A stretch of DNA of 64,000 nt from Sphaerulina vaccinii (Eukaryota > Ascomycota > Dothideomycetes > Mycosphaerellales > Mycosphaerellaceae), in the NCBI GenBank assembly GCA_022570795.1, contig JAKUDP010000007.1, forward strand, positions 744,001 to 808,000. The letters are read 5' to 3'. The position numbers and the translations under genes are program-made. Below the pieces are notes generated by a model that ran no database searches, was not told the origin of the DNA, and was given only the letters and a program-made list of their open reading frames with translations. Positions 10,042 through 22,500 of this stretch are shown here, piece after piece. Every line of letters begins with the position of its first letter. Within the stretch, counting starts at the first letter, position 1.

Positions 10042-11265
10042 TCACGTAGCTTGGCCCTGTCCCTTCTTCTGCCATAGACCTGCTATGGTCTGCTGTGTTC
10101 TCCGTTGCTGCTCTTCGATCTGTGCCTGTGTCTGCCCTTTGGCATTCCCTCGTGGATCAACGACGACCTCTGGAGCACCTGCATCCTGCATATCGACATC
10201 TTCATCTTTCGGCTTCACGCGATCTGGATTCATGGCAAGCGCACCATCCATCATGCCCATTCCACCTGCTCGCAGCTGGTTGATCGCCCTAACAGTATCG
10301 ATCGCTTTGTGTAGCGTTCTCCTTGCGTTGAAGTTCTTCTTGACAGTAGGCAACAGATCTTCCTCTCCACGGCCGCTGTCTGGTCCAGCGATCCATTCAT
10401 GCGAGAGCGCTTCATGCGCTGTCATGCGCTTTGTCGGGTCAATGGTCAAACAACGCTTAATGAACTGCCTCGCCGTCAAGCTCACACCGCGCCAGTACTC
10501 GAGTGGAGTGAAGCTGTAGTCTGCTATGAGAATCGCCTGCATCTCTTCCAGGTTACTGTCCCGGTCGAATGGTGTATATCCACATAGCAAGAAGTACGTT
10601 ATAACTCCAATTGCCCAGACATCCACTGGCTTGCCGTGACCACTTTTCTTAAAAATCTCAGGCGCCATGTATCCAGGTGTACCGCAGGTGGTGGTCAGAA
10701 CGTGGAACTGCTCCTCGTCCATAATTCTCGAGAGCCCAAAGTCGGCGATAAGCAAATCTGCGTTGTCCTCGGGTGTTCTGAAGAGCAAGTTCTCCGGCTT
10801 CAAGTCGCGATGGACGATCCCGTGATCGTGAAGGTAGGCGACTGCGGATAGAGTGGCTCGAATGAGGTCGGCGGCATCGGATTCGTAGTAGGAGCCTTTA
10901 CGGCATATGCGATCGAAGAGCTCGCCGCCCAGTGCGAGATCTGTGACGAGGTATACTGTTGTGGAGTCAGATAACTACCTCCTCTTCCAGCTCATTGCAG
11001 TCGACATACAGTTGTTCATGGTCTCAAAGTAGTCCACGAGCGTCAGGATGTTCTGGTGGCCCATCGATACTCTCTTCAGCACCGCGATCTCATTCCTGAC
11101 CATGTGTTCACGTCCTGCCATAAGGCGCTTGTTAATCACCTTGGCGGCGTAGTAACGCCCAGTGTCGATATGTACGCATTCCTTGACCACACTGTATGAG
11201 CCCGCTCCGAGTGTCTTGCCAGTCTTGTACCTGCAAGGCTGGACTTGCGCTTGCGGTTGCGCCAT
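10042..11265 (-). CDS. Calcium/calmodulin-dependent-type Ser/Thr protein kinase
   Basis: Two exons on the minus strand, 11265-11010 and 10955-10042, give 389 aa. The 54-bp intron starts GTATGT and ends CAACAG, and the join reads NNLYLVTDLALGGELFDR. All kinase subdomains are present: glycine loop GAGSYSVV at 20-27, Lys42 of AAK, HRDLKPEN from 134, DFG at 157-159 and APE at 183-185. The order and the GGELFDRI and DEEQF elements fit the CaMK group, close to fungal Cmk1/CmkA kinases. Residues 290-389 form the regulatory tail, where an autoinhibitory/calmodulin-binding helix would be expected around KKNFNARRTLHKAI. The last 60 residues are Gln- and Asp-rich. The start at 11265 is preferred; an ATG at 11328 would add 21 residues. 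Confidence 0.88.
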
Positions 11266-12724
11266 GCTGGGCTGAGCTGTGAGGTGAAGTCGGAAGTGGC
11301 CTGTCGCGATACGGGATGGAAAGACCACCTGTTCTTACAAACGAGCGACCGGGTGAGCAACTGCGTGCTTGAAGTTCTTGAACTGCCGTGTTGTGTTTCT
11401 AAAGATGGTTGAACGCGGGTGTTCTTTCAGCTGAAGTGGGGCGAAGGAGCGGCTATCGTAGTAGCTTCGTAGGCGTCTGGCCAGGGCCATCGTGCAGACG
11501 ACGTGTCTCGACGACACATATCAAGTTTGAATTGTGACGGTCGCAGTGGTTTAAGGATGATAAAAGAATGGCGAGTGCTACTCCTCAAAGACCGCTGAGA
11601 CGAAACAACCAAGAAATCACAAGTCCCTGGTCCGCCGAGTTGCGAAAGCCCTCTCGGCTCCAACGAAACGAGAACCAGCAGGCAAATCGGTCCAGTCTCC
11701 AGTCTTTCAGTCTCCAGTCTTCAGGCTCGAGTCTCGAGTCCAATTGATACCAAAAGGATATGGAATTGGGGAATCGAACATGAAGGCTCAATGTTTCTTT
11801 TCTACAATGCCAGGTTCTGATTCGTGGGACGCCCTGGGTGTGGGTACCTTAGGGTATGGGTATGGGTATGGTTGTATCATTGTCGGTGACTGGAGGTGTC
11901 GCAGGTGTGTTGATATCGATAAATCTGTTCTGAGATTTTTCTTCTCAGTTGTATGATGTTGCGGTTCATGTTGAGCGTAGTAGCAATCATTGTCAGTCAT
12001 GAAAGCCATCGATTCGACCAAAATTCCAAGCAATCCTTAGGGTTACGGGCTCTCGATCAGCCACGACGACGACATCAAAACAGCTCGCTCAACTTCCAGA
12101 TTGTCCAGATATCCTTTTTGATATATTAAAAATATATCCGGCGACTTTCAGATTGGCTGGTGCAGCACAGCAGACGCTATATCGAAATGGTCGAATTATC
12201 GATTTTCCTGAAAATGGACATATTTAGGATGATGGGTATGGTTCACAATGGGACAATGGTCATCTTCGCAGCGCAAAGTGACTACAGTGGGGCAAAAGGA
12301 ATGTTGGAGAGCTGATCAATGCAGATTCGATCACCATGGTAGATGTGAAGAGCATGAAAGGATGAAAAAAGTAGAACGAGGAAAGAGAGTAGAGATGCAC
12401 GAAATTTGGGTATATTCAAATATCATATTCACGTCAGCAGTCTTGACCACGACCACAACAACATAGGACCTCCTCTTCCTGCACATTTCACTCTGTACAT
12501 ATCATCCTGTCCAAGCCCAGGTTTTCAATACGTTAAGCTCAGGACCATCATGTACACTGTTGACTCCACAGTTAGCGTTCTGTCCACCGCAGAAGAACGC
12601 AGAGCAAAGTGATGCAGATCGCAACACCAGAAACGCAGCAAGCGACGTAAAGCGCAGCACAACCAACGCGCAAAGCATGAAGGAGAACGCAGCACAGCAC
12701 TCGGACCTCTCAGAGCAATACTCA
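11266..12724. other. Intergenic, mostly promoter of the CaM-kinase gene
   Basis: No gene recognised. Visible are a short GGGTAT-type tandem run at about 11850-11872, an AT-rich stretch at about 12112-12142, and the 3' flank of the App1-like gene at the right end. Confidence 0.45.
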
Positions 12725-14062
12725 CTACCGTCCCTCTCGATGCTGAAGGACATCCACGCGCTCTGCAAGCTCACTCGGATCATCAAAGACATGCCACAAA
12801 TTATGATCGAGTCCTTCAAAAGCCTTCTGAAATCGTTCATTGCTGTTCTTGCCCTTCTCGTCCATTTCCGCAATACCTTGCACTCGGCGAATGTAAATGG
12901 CCTTGACCCAACCAGGAAACTTCCTGGCAATCTCGCCATAGCTTTCTGGATCCTTTTGAGTGCTGTCTCCGATGCAGACCATACGTCGACGAGGGAACCA
13001 GGAATGGATCTTGACCATGCGATCGACTTTGTATTCTTGAGTGTTCTGGTTGAGGGAGGCGATCAGACCACCAAGGTTCTGCCAGGAAGCGTCGCGAAGG
13101 ATGATGGTTCCCTGTGGATAGTGTGCTTCGCGGAATCTACGGAGGAAAGGATATAAATTGTAGGGCGACGCCGAGAGGTAGAAGAATGGCGGGCTCTGAA
13201 GAGTGGCTTGAATGTGAGCATAGAGTGAGGGCATGCCAGCCACTGGTTCCGGTTCTTCGACGACGAAAGTGGTGTGTAGAATGCCGATGGGAGATGGCGT
13301 CTGGGTGACCTTGATTGTATCATCAATATCGGAAATGATAGCCCAGCCTCGCTCTTCAGCAGGGACAGTCACAGCTGGCAGAGCGAATGGAGGTGGCACA
13401 TTCACAGCACTGCTCACGAATGGTGTAAGCTGAGCATCAGGTGAGAAGTGCAGTCCATGTAGACCAGAGGAGATCCCACTGTATCCAGAGGGACCGAGGG
13501 TCTGTTGCTCCTTGTTGTCGATGGAGATGCGCAGTGTCCGCTTAGGAAGAACGGTGTCGACAAATGGCTGAACACGTTCTGCGATTCGTTTCTTCGTGGC
13601 GATATCCTCATCGCTGATCTGGAGCTCGTGGGCGATACCAGCCACGACTCGCGAGAGGTCTCTTCCAGAGTTCTTGATGAAATAGCAAGCCACGAACTCA
13701 GCTTCCCAGCCACTTCCACCACGCACAGGCTCCGGTTCGCTACCATCCTGACTGATCCTCGTTGGCTTGGTGTCCTTAGCACTCTTGAGCTTCGCAAGAT
13801 CTGGTCTCTTATCGCCAGGCTGAGGTGTGCGGAATGCTGTGTTATCCAAGATCCATACAGAGTGTAGAGCAGGGTCTACAGGTTCTGGCCTGCTCCATGG
13901 CAGAACTATCGGGAAGCGGTCAAAGAGATCAGGCATGAATGCTCGCAGGTCTTCTGGTACGTCTGGAGAATGTGGTGCGTCCTGGTTGATGCTATGGCTT
14001 TCGAGAACCTCAACAGCAGCACGGCGGCCCACGTCCAGGACATCCTTAAGGAAAGAGGCCAT
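12725..14062 (-). CDS. App1-type phosphatidate phosphatase (DUF2183 / LNS2-like catalytic domain)
   Basis: Single exon on the minus strand, 445 aa. The catalytic DxDx(T/V) motif is SDIDDTIK at 244-251, inside the context GWAIISDIDDTIK typical of yeast App1. It is followed by the conserved YLSASPYNLYPFL segment (about 295-307) and a C-terminal CIGDSTQKDPESY segment, the third haloacid-dehalogenase-type acidic motif. App1 is an Mg-dependent phosphatidate phosphatase at actin patches in budding yeast, making diacylglycerol. The N-terminal 230 residues contain an amphipathic start (MASFLKDVLDVG) and a beta-rich region. Paralogues of this fold are common in filamentous fungi, so orthology to App1 itself is not proven. 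Confidence 0.85.
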   Translation of the reverse strand: MASFLKDVLDVGRRAAVEVLESHSINQDAPHSPDVPEDLRAFMPDLFDRFPIVLPWSRPEPVDPALHSVWILDNTAFRTPQPGDKRPDLAKLKSAKDTKPTRISQDGSEPEPVRGGSGWEAEFVACYFIKNSGRDLSRVVAGIAHELQISDEDIATKKRIAERVQPFVDTVLPKRTLRISIDNKEQQTLGPSGYSGISSGLHGLHFSPDAQLTPFVSSAVNVPPPFALPAVTVPAEERGWAIISDIDDTIKVTQTPSPIGILHTTFVVEEPEPVAGMPSLYAHIQATLQSPPFFYLSASPYNLYPFLRRFREAHYPQGTIILRDASWQNLGGLIASLNQNTQEYKVDRMVKIHSWFPRRRMVCIGDSTQKDPESYGEIARKFPGWVKAIYIRRVQGIAEMDEKGKNSNERFQKAFEGLDHNLWHVFDDPSELAERVDVLQHREGR

Positions 14063-14967
14063 GTTGTCGCGTGAGACCTCCCTCGTGGCAGTATGAAGGT
14101 AGGCTATGTCTTGATCGCAGGTTCAGCTGCGTACTCCGATCTTAGGTAAAAAGAGCTCCGGATTCTCGCTTTGATCTCAGAGTTTCTTGGCTTTAGGTAG
14201 TGTGATCGAAGCTCGTGCAAGTCAGCCAGGTACAACGAGAAGGCGTGCACCTCGTGTCGATCAGACTAGAAGAGTAAGCAGTAGCGCTCGAGGAGGCTCG
14301 GGAGGGTGTCGTGACAAAGGAACAAGTGAAGCCACGAAGGAATTGTAGCAGCACGAGGTGAGCGCCGCGGTGCGGGAACCTGCATTGGTAGCACCTGAGG
14401 ACGATCGCGCCAGTAGCTGCTGCCCATCTTGGCGGCGCTCCCATCTCGCCGTGTGTCTGTTGTTTGGCGCGTCTACGATCATAGTAGCAGCGTGAAGATG
14501 TTGTGATACGAGAATGTTGAAAGAGGACGACGCTTTCCAGGCGAGACAAAGATGTCGTTGTGTGAGACGTGGATGCGAGCTTTGCAAAGTATTGGGACTG
14601 ACACATGTGATGGTCGTGGACCGCACGAGGCTCGAAGGAACTGATACTTGCCGTTCATTGTAGTCTTTGCTTTGGGCTGCACAGATGGCAAAGACATCGG
14701 ACACGAGGCCAGGCTTTCGATGCCCTCTCCATCTTGAGTAGCAGACCTGCTAGCACCTCGAGGCTACTTATAGTGGCATAGACAACGCAAGTTCGCAGAA
14801 AGACCGGCAACGATCCAGTGGGTCAATCATGTTCATCTTCTTTGGAACATATATGTACCACTGCGAGCAGCAGCATGGGGCTCTATCATCTACATCCTCT
14901 GGTATGTCTCTGATCTGCACACTCTGGATCTGGCATCTCTCGCAAGCTTTCCCTGGCTCTAGTCGCC
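14063..14967. other. Intergenic, no gene seen
   Basis: Promoter of the App1-like gene on the left and 3' flank of the phosphoglycerate mutase gene on the right. Overlapping minus-strand frames at 14193-14704 are Ser/Thr/His-rich in all registers and look non-coding. Confidence 0.45.
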
Positions 14968-16727
14968 CTACTTTCGCTGGAGGAGGGAGTGACCAGTCAT
15001 CTCCTTGGGCTGCTCAAGACCCATGAGATCGAGGAGGGTTGGTGCAACATCACCGAGCACACCGTCCTGCTTCTTGAGAGAGAAGCCTTCTGGCGCGTTA
15101 GCCATCACGAAAGGCACCTTATTCGTGGTGTGAGATGTCTTTGGCGTCTTCTCTTCCGTAAGCATCTCCTCAGCGTTTCTGTTGCAGTGTTAGCATATGT
15201 TCATGTCGGGTGATTTGAGAGACTTACCCGTGATCAGACGTGACGAAGAGTGTGTAGCCATGCTTCTTGCATGCCTCGTACACGACACCAATCGCCTTGT
15301 CGGTCTCTGCGCAACCAATGATCGCAGCATCGAGGACACCAGTGTGTCCAACCATATCAGGAGGTGCAAAGTTGTTCATCACGAATTCGTACTTGCCGTC
15401 ACCAATCTTCTCTGCCATGCGTTCAGCAACGCCCATGGCACTCATCTTAGGTGCTTGGTCGTAGGTTGCAACGCTCTTTGGCGAGTCAATCAGTTCGCGG
15501 TCCTCGTTGTCATACTGGACTTCTTGTCCACCATTGAAGAAGAATGTGACGTGTGCAAACTTTTCCGTCTCTGCGATATGCGTCTGCTTGCATCCCTGCT
15601 GGCTTAACCAATCTGCAAGAACATTGTCCATGACTTGAGGAGCGAATGCGATGGGTAGGTTGAAGTCGGTCTTGTAGCGGGTCATGGTGGTGACGTGGAT
15701 GTCTGCTGGGTATGGGAAGTCCGGTCTTGGAGAACGATCCTGGTCGCCGAGCAGTTGAGTGAACTCGCGAACACGATCTGAGCGGTAGTTGAAGACGAAG
15801 ACAGTATCGTGATCCTTGATGCGAGCCTCCTTTCCGTTGACAATGATTGGCTTGAGGAACTCATCGTTCTCACCGGCATCGTAGCGCTTCTGGAAGGTTG
15901 CAACTGGGTCATCGGTCTCCTCTCCCTCTCCTGTTACTAGACCCTTGAGTCCAGTCTCGACACGCTCCCAGCGCTTGTCGCGGTCCATGATGTAGTAACG
16001 GCCGACAATGGTAGCAAGCTTGCCGATACCCTGCTCCTTGGTGAAGGCAAGCAGATCTTCCAAGTGTCCCTTTCCACTCTTTGGATCGGTATCACGTCCA
16101 TCACCGAAGAAGTGAATGTAGACTTCTGGCACCTCAAGCTCCTTTGCGACCTTCAACAGTGCCTTAAGGTGGTTGATGTGCGAGTGGACACCACCATCAC
16201 TGACAAGACCAGCCAAGTGCAGACGGCCATTTCCCTCCTTTGCCCGAGTGAAGCTCTTCACAATGTTGTCGACCTTGTTCAACTCGCCGTTTTTAATGGT
16301 CTGGTCGATACGGACGACATCTTGCCACACCACTCTGCCAGCACCAATGTTCAAGTGTCCGACTTCACTGTTTCCCATCAACCCTTCTGGCAGACCGACT
16401 GCGAGAGAAGAGGCCTCAAGCTCGGTGAATCCTTGGGCCTTATCGCTGCCCTCTTTGGCGAAGTCGTCCATCCATGGTGTCTCTGCCTTGAGGATGGCAT
16501 TCCCCTCTGGGTCGGAGGACTCGACGGGAATGCCTAAAAGTAGTAGGTGGTTAGCAAGTATCTCTGAAAAGCCAGGCTATCTCAATCAATGTCTGTCCTC
16601 AAGCTCAGCACCCGAGTGAGTGAGAGCTTTGTGAGACACAGAGTCGATCGCATGCCTTCTACCGACTACTTTGCTTACCCCAGCCGTCAATGCATATCAG
16701 AGCGACCTTCTGCTTAACCTGGACCAT
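14968..16727 (-). CDS. gpmI: 2,3-bisphosphoglycerate-independent phosphoglycerate mutase
   Basis: Three exons on the minus strand: 16727-16679, 16533-15228 and 15178-14968, giving 521 aa, the normal length for this family. The introns are 145 bp and 49 bp; the joins read DGWG-IPVESS and SDHG-NAEEML. The enzyme interconverts 3- and 2-phosphoglycerate in cytosolic glycolysis with two Mn ions and a phosphoserine intermediate. Metal and catalytic residues are visible: Asp14 in ICIDGWG, the catalytic Ser72 in MGNSEVGH, VSDGGVHSH, DGRDT, NYRSDR, the D/H pair in PPDMVGHTG and the terminal SDHG. The N-terminal exon is only 16 codons long. Fungi often carry this cofactor-independent form instead of, or alongside, the yeast-type Gpm1. 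Confidence 0.93.
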
Positions 16728-17057
16728 GATGGCGGACCTAGATGAGCCCCTCACTGGCTGCTTGTTTCTCTATCCTGGGACGGATCTGCTTCTGCACGAA
16801 GTACTCGCTCTTGGCAGCTCGGATGGTTTGTGTTTTGTGAAGCTTAGTTGTTGAGTGTCACTGTGATGGAGGAGAAGTAGTAGTTGCTTCAATTCAAATG
16901 CTGTTGCTTTCTTTTCCTAATCGCGCCGAAGATTGTTGACTGTCCCACACTCTCAAAAACATCCCACCTCAATGACATCGGAAGCCGACGATCGCTGCAG
17001 GGGTCTTGAGCTACGAATACAGATAGCGACCATTCCCGAAACATCAACAACATCCAT
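16728..17057. promoter_or_regulatory. Shared divergent promoter of gpmI and the Med9-like gene
   Basis: The 330 bp between the two start codons lie between divergently transcribed genes and must hold both promoters. No specific operator or clear TATA box was identified. Confidence 0.5.
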
Positions 17058-17588
17058 ATGAGTGTCGATATGGCTCTCAAACAGCCCATCAAGACGACAA
17101 CTAACGCGCCGCCTGCTGCTTCGACACGCGCCCAGCTCCAGCTGCCCGATCCAAGCACATTCGACATCCTCCCAAAGCTCCACGAACTGCTCGCGCGCGT
17201 CGATGCTCACCAGAACGCGAAATCTCTCCTCGGCGATGACTTGCATCTTGGCGACCTCGAAAACACTTCAAGCATTGCGACAGCCTACGATCGCGGAGGC
17301 AACGACTTCAAACCTCTGAACCCCAAAGATCTGCCAAATGCGCTGGTGGGACACACGAAATCACCTACCAAGAGCAACGAGAAGGGCGTTTTCATCAAGG
17401 GCATCAAGGATGAGATGCGAGATGCCTTGAGGAGTGTTGAGAGACTACCCGATGTGGATAGGACGATTGAGGAGCAAGAAGAAGAGATCGAGGAATTGGA
17501 AGAGAGGATCAGGAAGCAGAGGCAGATGCTGCGAGGACTGGCTGGCGTTGCGAAGGAGATGCAGCCTAGGATACAGGGCCCGGATTGA
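17058..17588 (+). CDS. MED9: Mediator complex subunit 9-like protein
   Basis: Single exon, 176 aa. The N-terminal half carries the TFDILPKLHELLARVD segment typical of fungal Med9, and the C-terminal third is a strongly predicted coiled coil (RTIEEQEEEIEELEERI) ending in a basic RKQRQMLRGLAG helix. Med9 is a middle-module subunit of Mediator that bridges activators and RNA polymerase II; the coiled coil pairs with Med4-type partners. Identification rests on length, the two-part layout and these motifs recalled from the family, not on a profile search. The ATG at 17058 is used; an ATG at 17070 is four codons downstream. Confidence 0.6.
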   Translation: MSVDMALKQPIKTTTNAPPAASTRAQLQLPDPSTFDILPKLHELLARVDAHQNAKSLLGDDLHLGDLENTSSIATAYDRGGNDFKPLNPKDLPNALVGHTKSPTKSNEKGVFIKGIKDEMRDALRSVERLPDVDRTIEEQEEEIEELEERIRKQRQMLRGLAGVAKEMQPRIQGPD

Positions 17589-19590
17589 GAGGTCAACACC
17601 ATGGTCACACGATATGCGCTATTGAGCAGTCTGTCGTGAGGCTGAGGCATTGATTAGACCTTAGTGTGGTTCACTAAATCTTTACGCGGCGCTGCCATGC
17701 TGCACAGTTCGAGCAAACGTACCAGGCCACGAGCAGATCACCCACCAGAGCCTGAACGCACAAGATCGAAGCTCACATCTGTCAGCCTGCTCCTACCTAC
17801 TCTATGCCCAAATGCGCATGGACGACCATGACCAGCAACGAGCTGCACATGTCGCCGTATCATTTCCAGCAACGTCTCTTGGTGCATCGAGGACGAAAAG
17901 GCCGAAAGAGAAGAGAAAGGCACTGACCGAGAAATGCAACACTGTACCTGGGAGTTTACGAGAGGATTGAGGTGATCAAGAAAGTGGTTACTGATCTCCG
18001 ACGAGGTCAAGCCTCACAGTGCCATTGGAAGCAAGGATATATTCTTACGGACGCGAAAGACAGCTGTACTCTCTCACATGCGTACGGATGATTCCAAAGT
18101 CTGTTCAACCCATGCCCTGCAAACTCCTGTACTTCAGGTACAAACGGCATCAGTCGTACGGTATGCCTTCGAGGCTCTGTAGGGCTATTGAGTATTCCTG
18201 GCTTGCAGGTCGGCACGGTCGGTCTCGGGAAAGGTAAGGAGGCTGGCTTGTACACTTGTACACAGGAAATGGGGCGGTAGTCGATGCGGTGTTGATTCTG
18301 CGCGCGATGCGTGGTTGAGCGAACGCTGCCAAAAGAGGCTCGGTTTCGTCCCGATGTGTCTTGTCTTAGCTTGATCTTGGCTTGCGAAGTGATGTTTGCA
18401 TAAGCACTTGAAGAGATCTCTGTTGAGAAAATATCAGATCCACGTCTTCGTGGCAATACGCGTCAATGGCGCCGTGCACCAGGTTTCAATATGAGCCAAT
18501 TCTGTAGCTGAGCTTCAATGTGTCTTGTACTCGCTGAAGTGACCTGGCTCGGGTCCGGAAGCTCATCATCTTCCGTTCTTCTCTTCTCGAAGCTAGGTTT
18601 CCAATTGACTTTACTTTCTCGGCATCCGTCATCAACGCATGGTGCACCTTACTCAGAAGGCAGCGGTATCTCACACAGTCTTCCGATCCTGCTGACTACT
18701 CGACTACTGATGAGTCTGGCCGGTGGCATGCCAGGGCTCTGGAGAATCAACGTCGTACAGGATTTTCTCTGGACGAAACACGACAATACGTTCACACAAG
18801 CTCATCAAACAAGGCGTCAACCGCGGACAGCGAATACGAAAATACAATTGTGCAAGTTTAGGCCCGTGCCGTTGTCTGCACAACTCGATTACTCACCTGT
18901 GAAAACGTGGACGCCACATGAAAATATTGCTTGCCAAGCACAGGAAGTATGCCTCCTACGTGATGCTGCAGCAACATGCCGCGGAATGAGGCTCTTATCG
19001 CTCCTATAGCGAACTATGGTAGCGCAGCCACCATATGTGCTACCCAAATGGAGTTCTATACGTCCACAACACCGCGAGAAAACTTACTCTTCCTAGAAAG
19101 GTCGGGTATGTTTGGGATAAACTCTAAGACCAAGCTCTGCTGTTTTGGCGGGGGAGATGAGCTGTAGGTCTGTGATGATGAGCGTGGACCAGTCGAATGT
19201 GTTTTGCTCAACGGCCGCGGACATCTTTAAGGATCAAGACGATGAAAAGCAAGAGGTGAGACGTCCTTTTGCTTTCGTCATGCCACCTTTCTTGCACGCC
19301 TGTCAAACCTATCCGGCTGCGGCTCCAGGACGACTGAATCCCGACATCCTGGCAAACGGATCCATACCGGTGCTCGGCTTCGCCAGGACCGACTTCTCTT
19401 TGTTGATCTGCCAAGCTTCGTAAGGGTTACGAGTAATCATCACCACTCAGGCGCGTTGAGGGCTGTGTTTGTGCTCGACGACGGAGCTTAGGTGTTCCTG
19501 AATACTGTGACGATACATCTTTTCTGCAGGGAACGGAGCTTTATTGTGTTGTTCTAGCCGCAGAGCCCTGCTGGCATTGCACACAACACA
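17589..19590. other. Two-kilobase intergenic region upstream of the ABC transporter
   Basis: No gene recognised. Frames of up to 163 codons exist on both strands (for example 18007-18456 minus and 18518-19009 plus) but have no domains and shift between registers. The right part is presumably the regulatory region of the drug-transporter gene; a partial CCGCGGA-like core at about 18825 is too weak to call a drug-response element. Confidence 0.45.
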
Positions 19591-22500
19591 ATGGCGTCAA
19601 CAGGCAATCCAGATCATAAAGGTGATCAAGCCCCTACTGTCGCCGACTATGATCCAACAAGGCTCGAAGATATACTTGCACCACCTACTGGAAACCAAGG
19701 CGAGCAGTCTCCGGACAGGTGTGAGACCTTTACATCAGAGGCTGTCGAAACAACAAACACGACAGAATCAACGAGAATGGAGTCTACCGGTGGCACAGTC
19801 AACAGCCATCCGGAATCGACAGCCACTTCGACGACATTACAGCAGAGCACTCCACTCGGAGACAACCATCACGATACTTTCATAACAGAAGAAGGCAAAG
19901 AGGCTGCCGAAGAGCCAGCAGACGAGGAGATCGATCGCAAATACAGCTCGGATTCCAGTGAGCGCGTTGGCGCTTTCAACCCCAGAGATGCAGCAACACT
20001 TCGCAGAATCGCAACCCAGACACGACAATCATTTGTAACGCAACGCAGCCAAAGTTACAGCGCGGCAGAAAATGGAGAACTGGAACGGAAAGGCACTCTC
20101 GATGGCCTGGAGCTTGGTGACGAAGTGTTTGACCCAAAAAGCGAGAAGTTCGATTTGTACAAATGGACGAAAAAGACCCTGCAACTTGTGGACGAGGAAG
20201 GCATCAAGCTCAAGCGCGCAGGTATCGTCTTCAAGAACCTCAATGTCAGCGGTTCTGGAGCGGCATTGAACCTGCAGAAGAATGTGGGCAGCATGTTCAT
20301 GGCACCATTGAGATTCCGCGAGACCTTCAACTTCAAGAAGACACCGAGACACATTCTGCACAACTTCGATGGTATCATGAAGAGCGGAGAGCTTCTCATT
20401 GTGCTAGGACGACCTGGCTCTGGATGCAGTACTCTGCTCAAGTCAATGACTGGTCAACTGCACGGCTTGCACCTCGATGACGGATCGGAGATCAGCTACA
20501 ATGGCATTCCTCAGAAACAGATGATCAAGGAGTTCAAGGGAGAGGTTATCTACAACCAGGAAGTCGACAAGCATTTCCCACATCTTACAGTAGGAGAGAC
20601 CCTTGAGCACGCCGCTGCACTCCGGATGCCACAAGCTCGCCCGCTCGAGACATCTCGAGAGGATGCGGTCAAGCATATCACGCAGGTTGTAATGGCAGTG
20701 TTCGGCCTGTCACACACATACAACACGAAGGTCGGAAACGATTTCGTGCGAGGAGTATCAGGAGGAGAGCGCAAGCGCGTGTCGATCGCTGAAATGGCTC
20801 TTGCTGGCGCAGCTCTAGCAGCTTGGGATAACTCAACACGAGGTCTCGACTCAGCCACTGCGTTGACATTCGTCAAGTCATTGAGAATGGCTGCGGATAT
20901 GGAAGGCTCAGCACATGCGATCGCCATCTACCAGGCCAGTCAGGCGATCTACGATCTCTTTGACAAGGCAATCGTGCTTTACGAAGGCCGCGAGATCTAC
21001 TTCGGCAAGGCTTCTAAAGCCAAGGACTACTTCGAGCGCATGGGCTGGTACTGTCCTTCTCGACAGACCACCGGTGACTTCCTCACCTCAGTCACAAACC
21101 CTGCAGAGAGGCAAACGCGAGAAGGCTTCAATGGCAAAACACCACGCACTCCGGACGACTTCGAGAAGTACTGGAAGAACAGCCCAGAGTATAAGGAGTT
21201 GCATCAGGAGATTGACGAGCACACTTCCAACCTGGCTGGCTCTGGAGGTGAGCTTCAAGAGTTCCGAGACTACAAGCAGCAATCGCAGTCGAAGCACGTA
21301 CGTCCCAAATCACCTTACGTTGTCAGCATCTTCATGCAAGTGAAGCTTAACGCCCGACGACAATTCCATCGTATTTGGAACGACAAGGCCGCAACCTTCA
21401 CTCCTATCATCTCGAACATCATCATGGCTCTGATCATCGGTTCTGTCTTCTATGGTACACCAAACGCAACTGCTGGCTTCACAGCCAAAGGTGCTACGCT
21501 CTTCTTCGCCGTTCTGCTCAACGCTCTGACTGCCATCTCCGAAATCAACTCGCTCTACGACCAGAGACCCATTGTTGAGAAGCATAAGTCCTACGCATTC
21601 TATCATCCATCGACTGAGGCTATATCTGGTATCGTGCTGGACATACCGCTGAAGTTTCTGTTTGCAGTATGCTTCAATGTCATCTTGTACTTTCTCGCTG
21701 GACTACGACGTGAACCTGGACCATTCTTCCTGTTCTTCCTGATTAACTTCGTAACCATGTTCGTTATGGCAGCTGTATTCCGAACGATGGCGGCTCTCAC
21801 GAAGACGATCTCGCAAGCTATGGCTCTTTCCGGTGTTCTCATTCTGGCCATCGTAGTGTACACAGGTTTCGTCGTACCTATCCCGTACATGAAAGATTGG
21901 TTTGGCTGGATTCGCTGGATAAATCCAGTCTTCTACGCTTTCGAGATTCTGATCGCGAATGAGTTCCATGGACAAGACTTTGCCTGCTCCCAATTCGTGC
22001 CAACATACAACAGTGGCGGCCAGACATTCATCTGTGCTACGACTGGTGCTGTAGCAGGTCAGAACACTGTCAGCGGCGATGCATACATCGGAGAGATGTA
22101 CAACTACTACTACTCACACGTCTGGAGAAATTTCGGAATCCTGTTGGCCTTCCTTTTCGCTTTCATGATCATGTACTTCATTGCCGTCGAGCTCAACTCT
22201 GAGACGACTTCAACTGCTGAGGTTCTGGTATTCAGACGCGGACATGTTCCCGACTACATGGAGGGCATGGCTAAGGGAGGCAAGGCCGATGACGAGGAGC
22301 AGAAAGTACCTGAGAAGGCATCTAGCCAAGACGAAGAGGGCGCTGGAGATGTCAATGTTATCCCACCGCAAACAGACATCTTCACCTGGAAGGACGTCTC
22401 TTACGATATTGAGATCAAGGGCGAGCCGCGGCGACTCCTAGACGAGGTCTCTGGATTCGTGAAGCCTGGAACCCTGACTGCACTTATGGGTACCTCTGGT

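Noticed and set aside
11850..11872. GGGTAT repeats resembling telomeric DNA
   Set aside because: Only three units, in the wrong register for TTAGGG; a simple microsatellite.
18007..18456. 149-codon minus-strand frame upstream of the ABC transporter
   Set aside because: No domain, irregular composition and overlapping open frames on the other strand; not supported as a gene.
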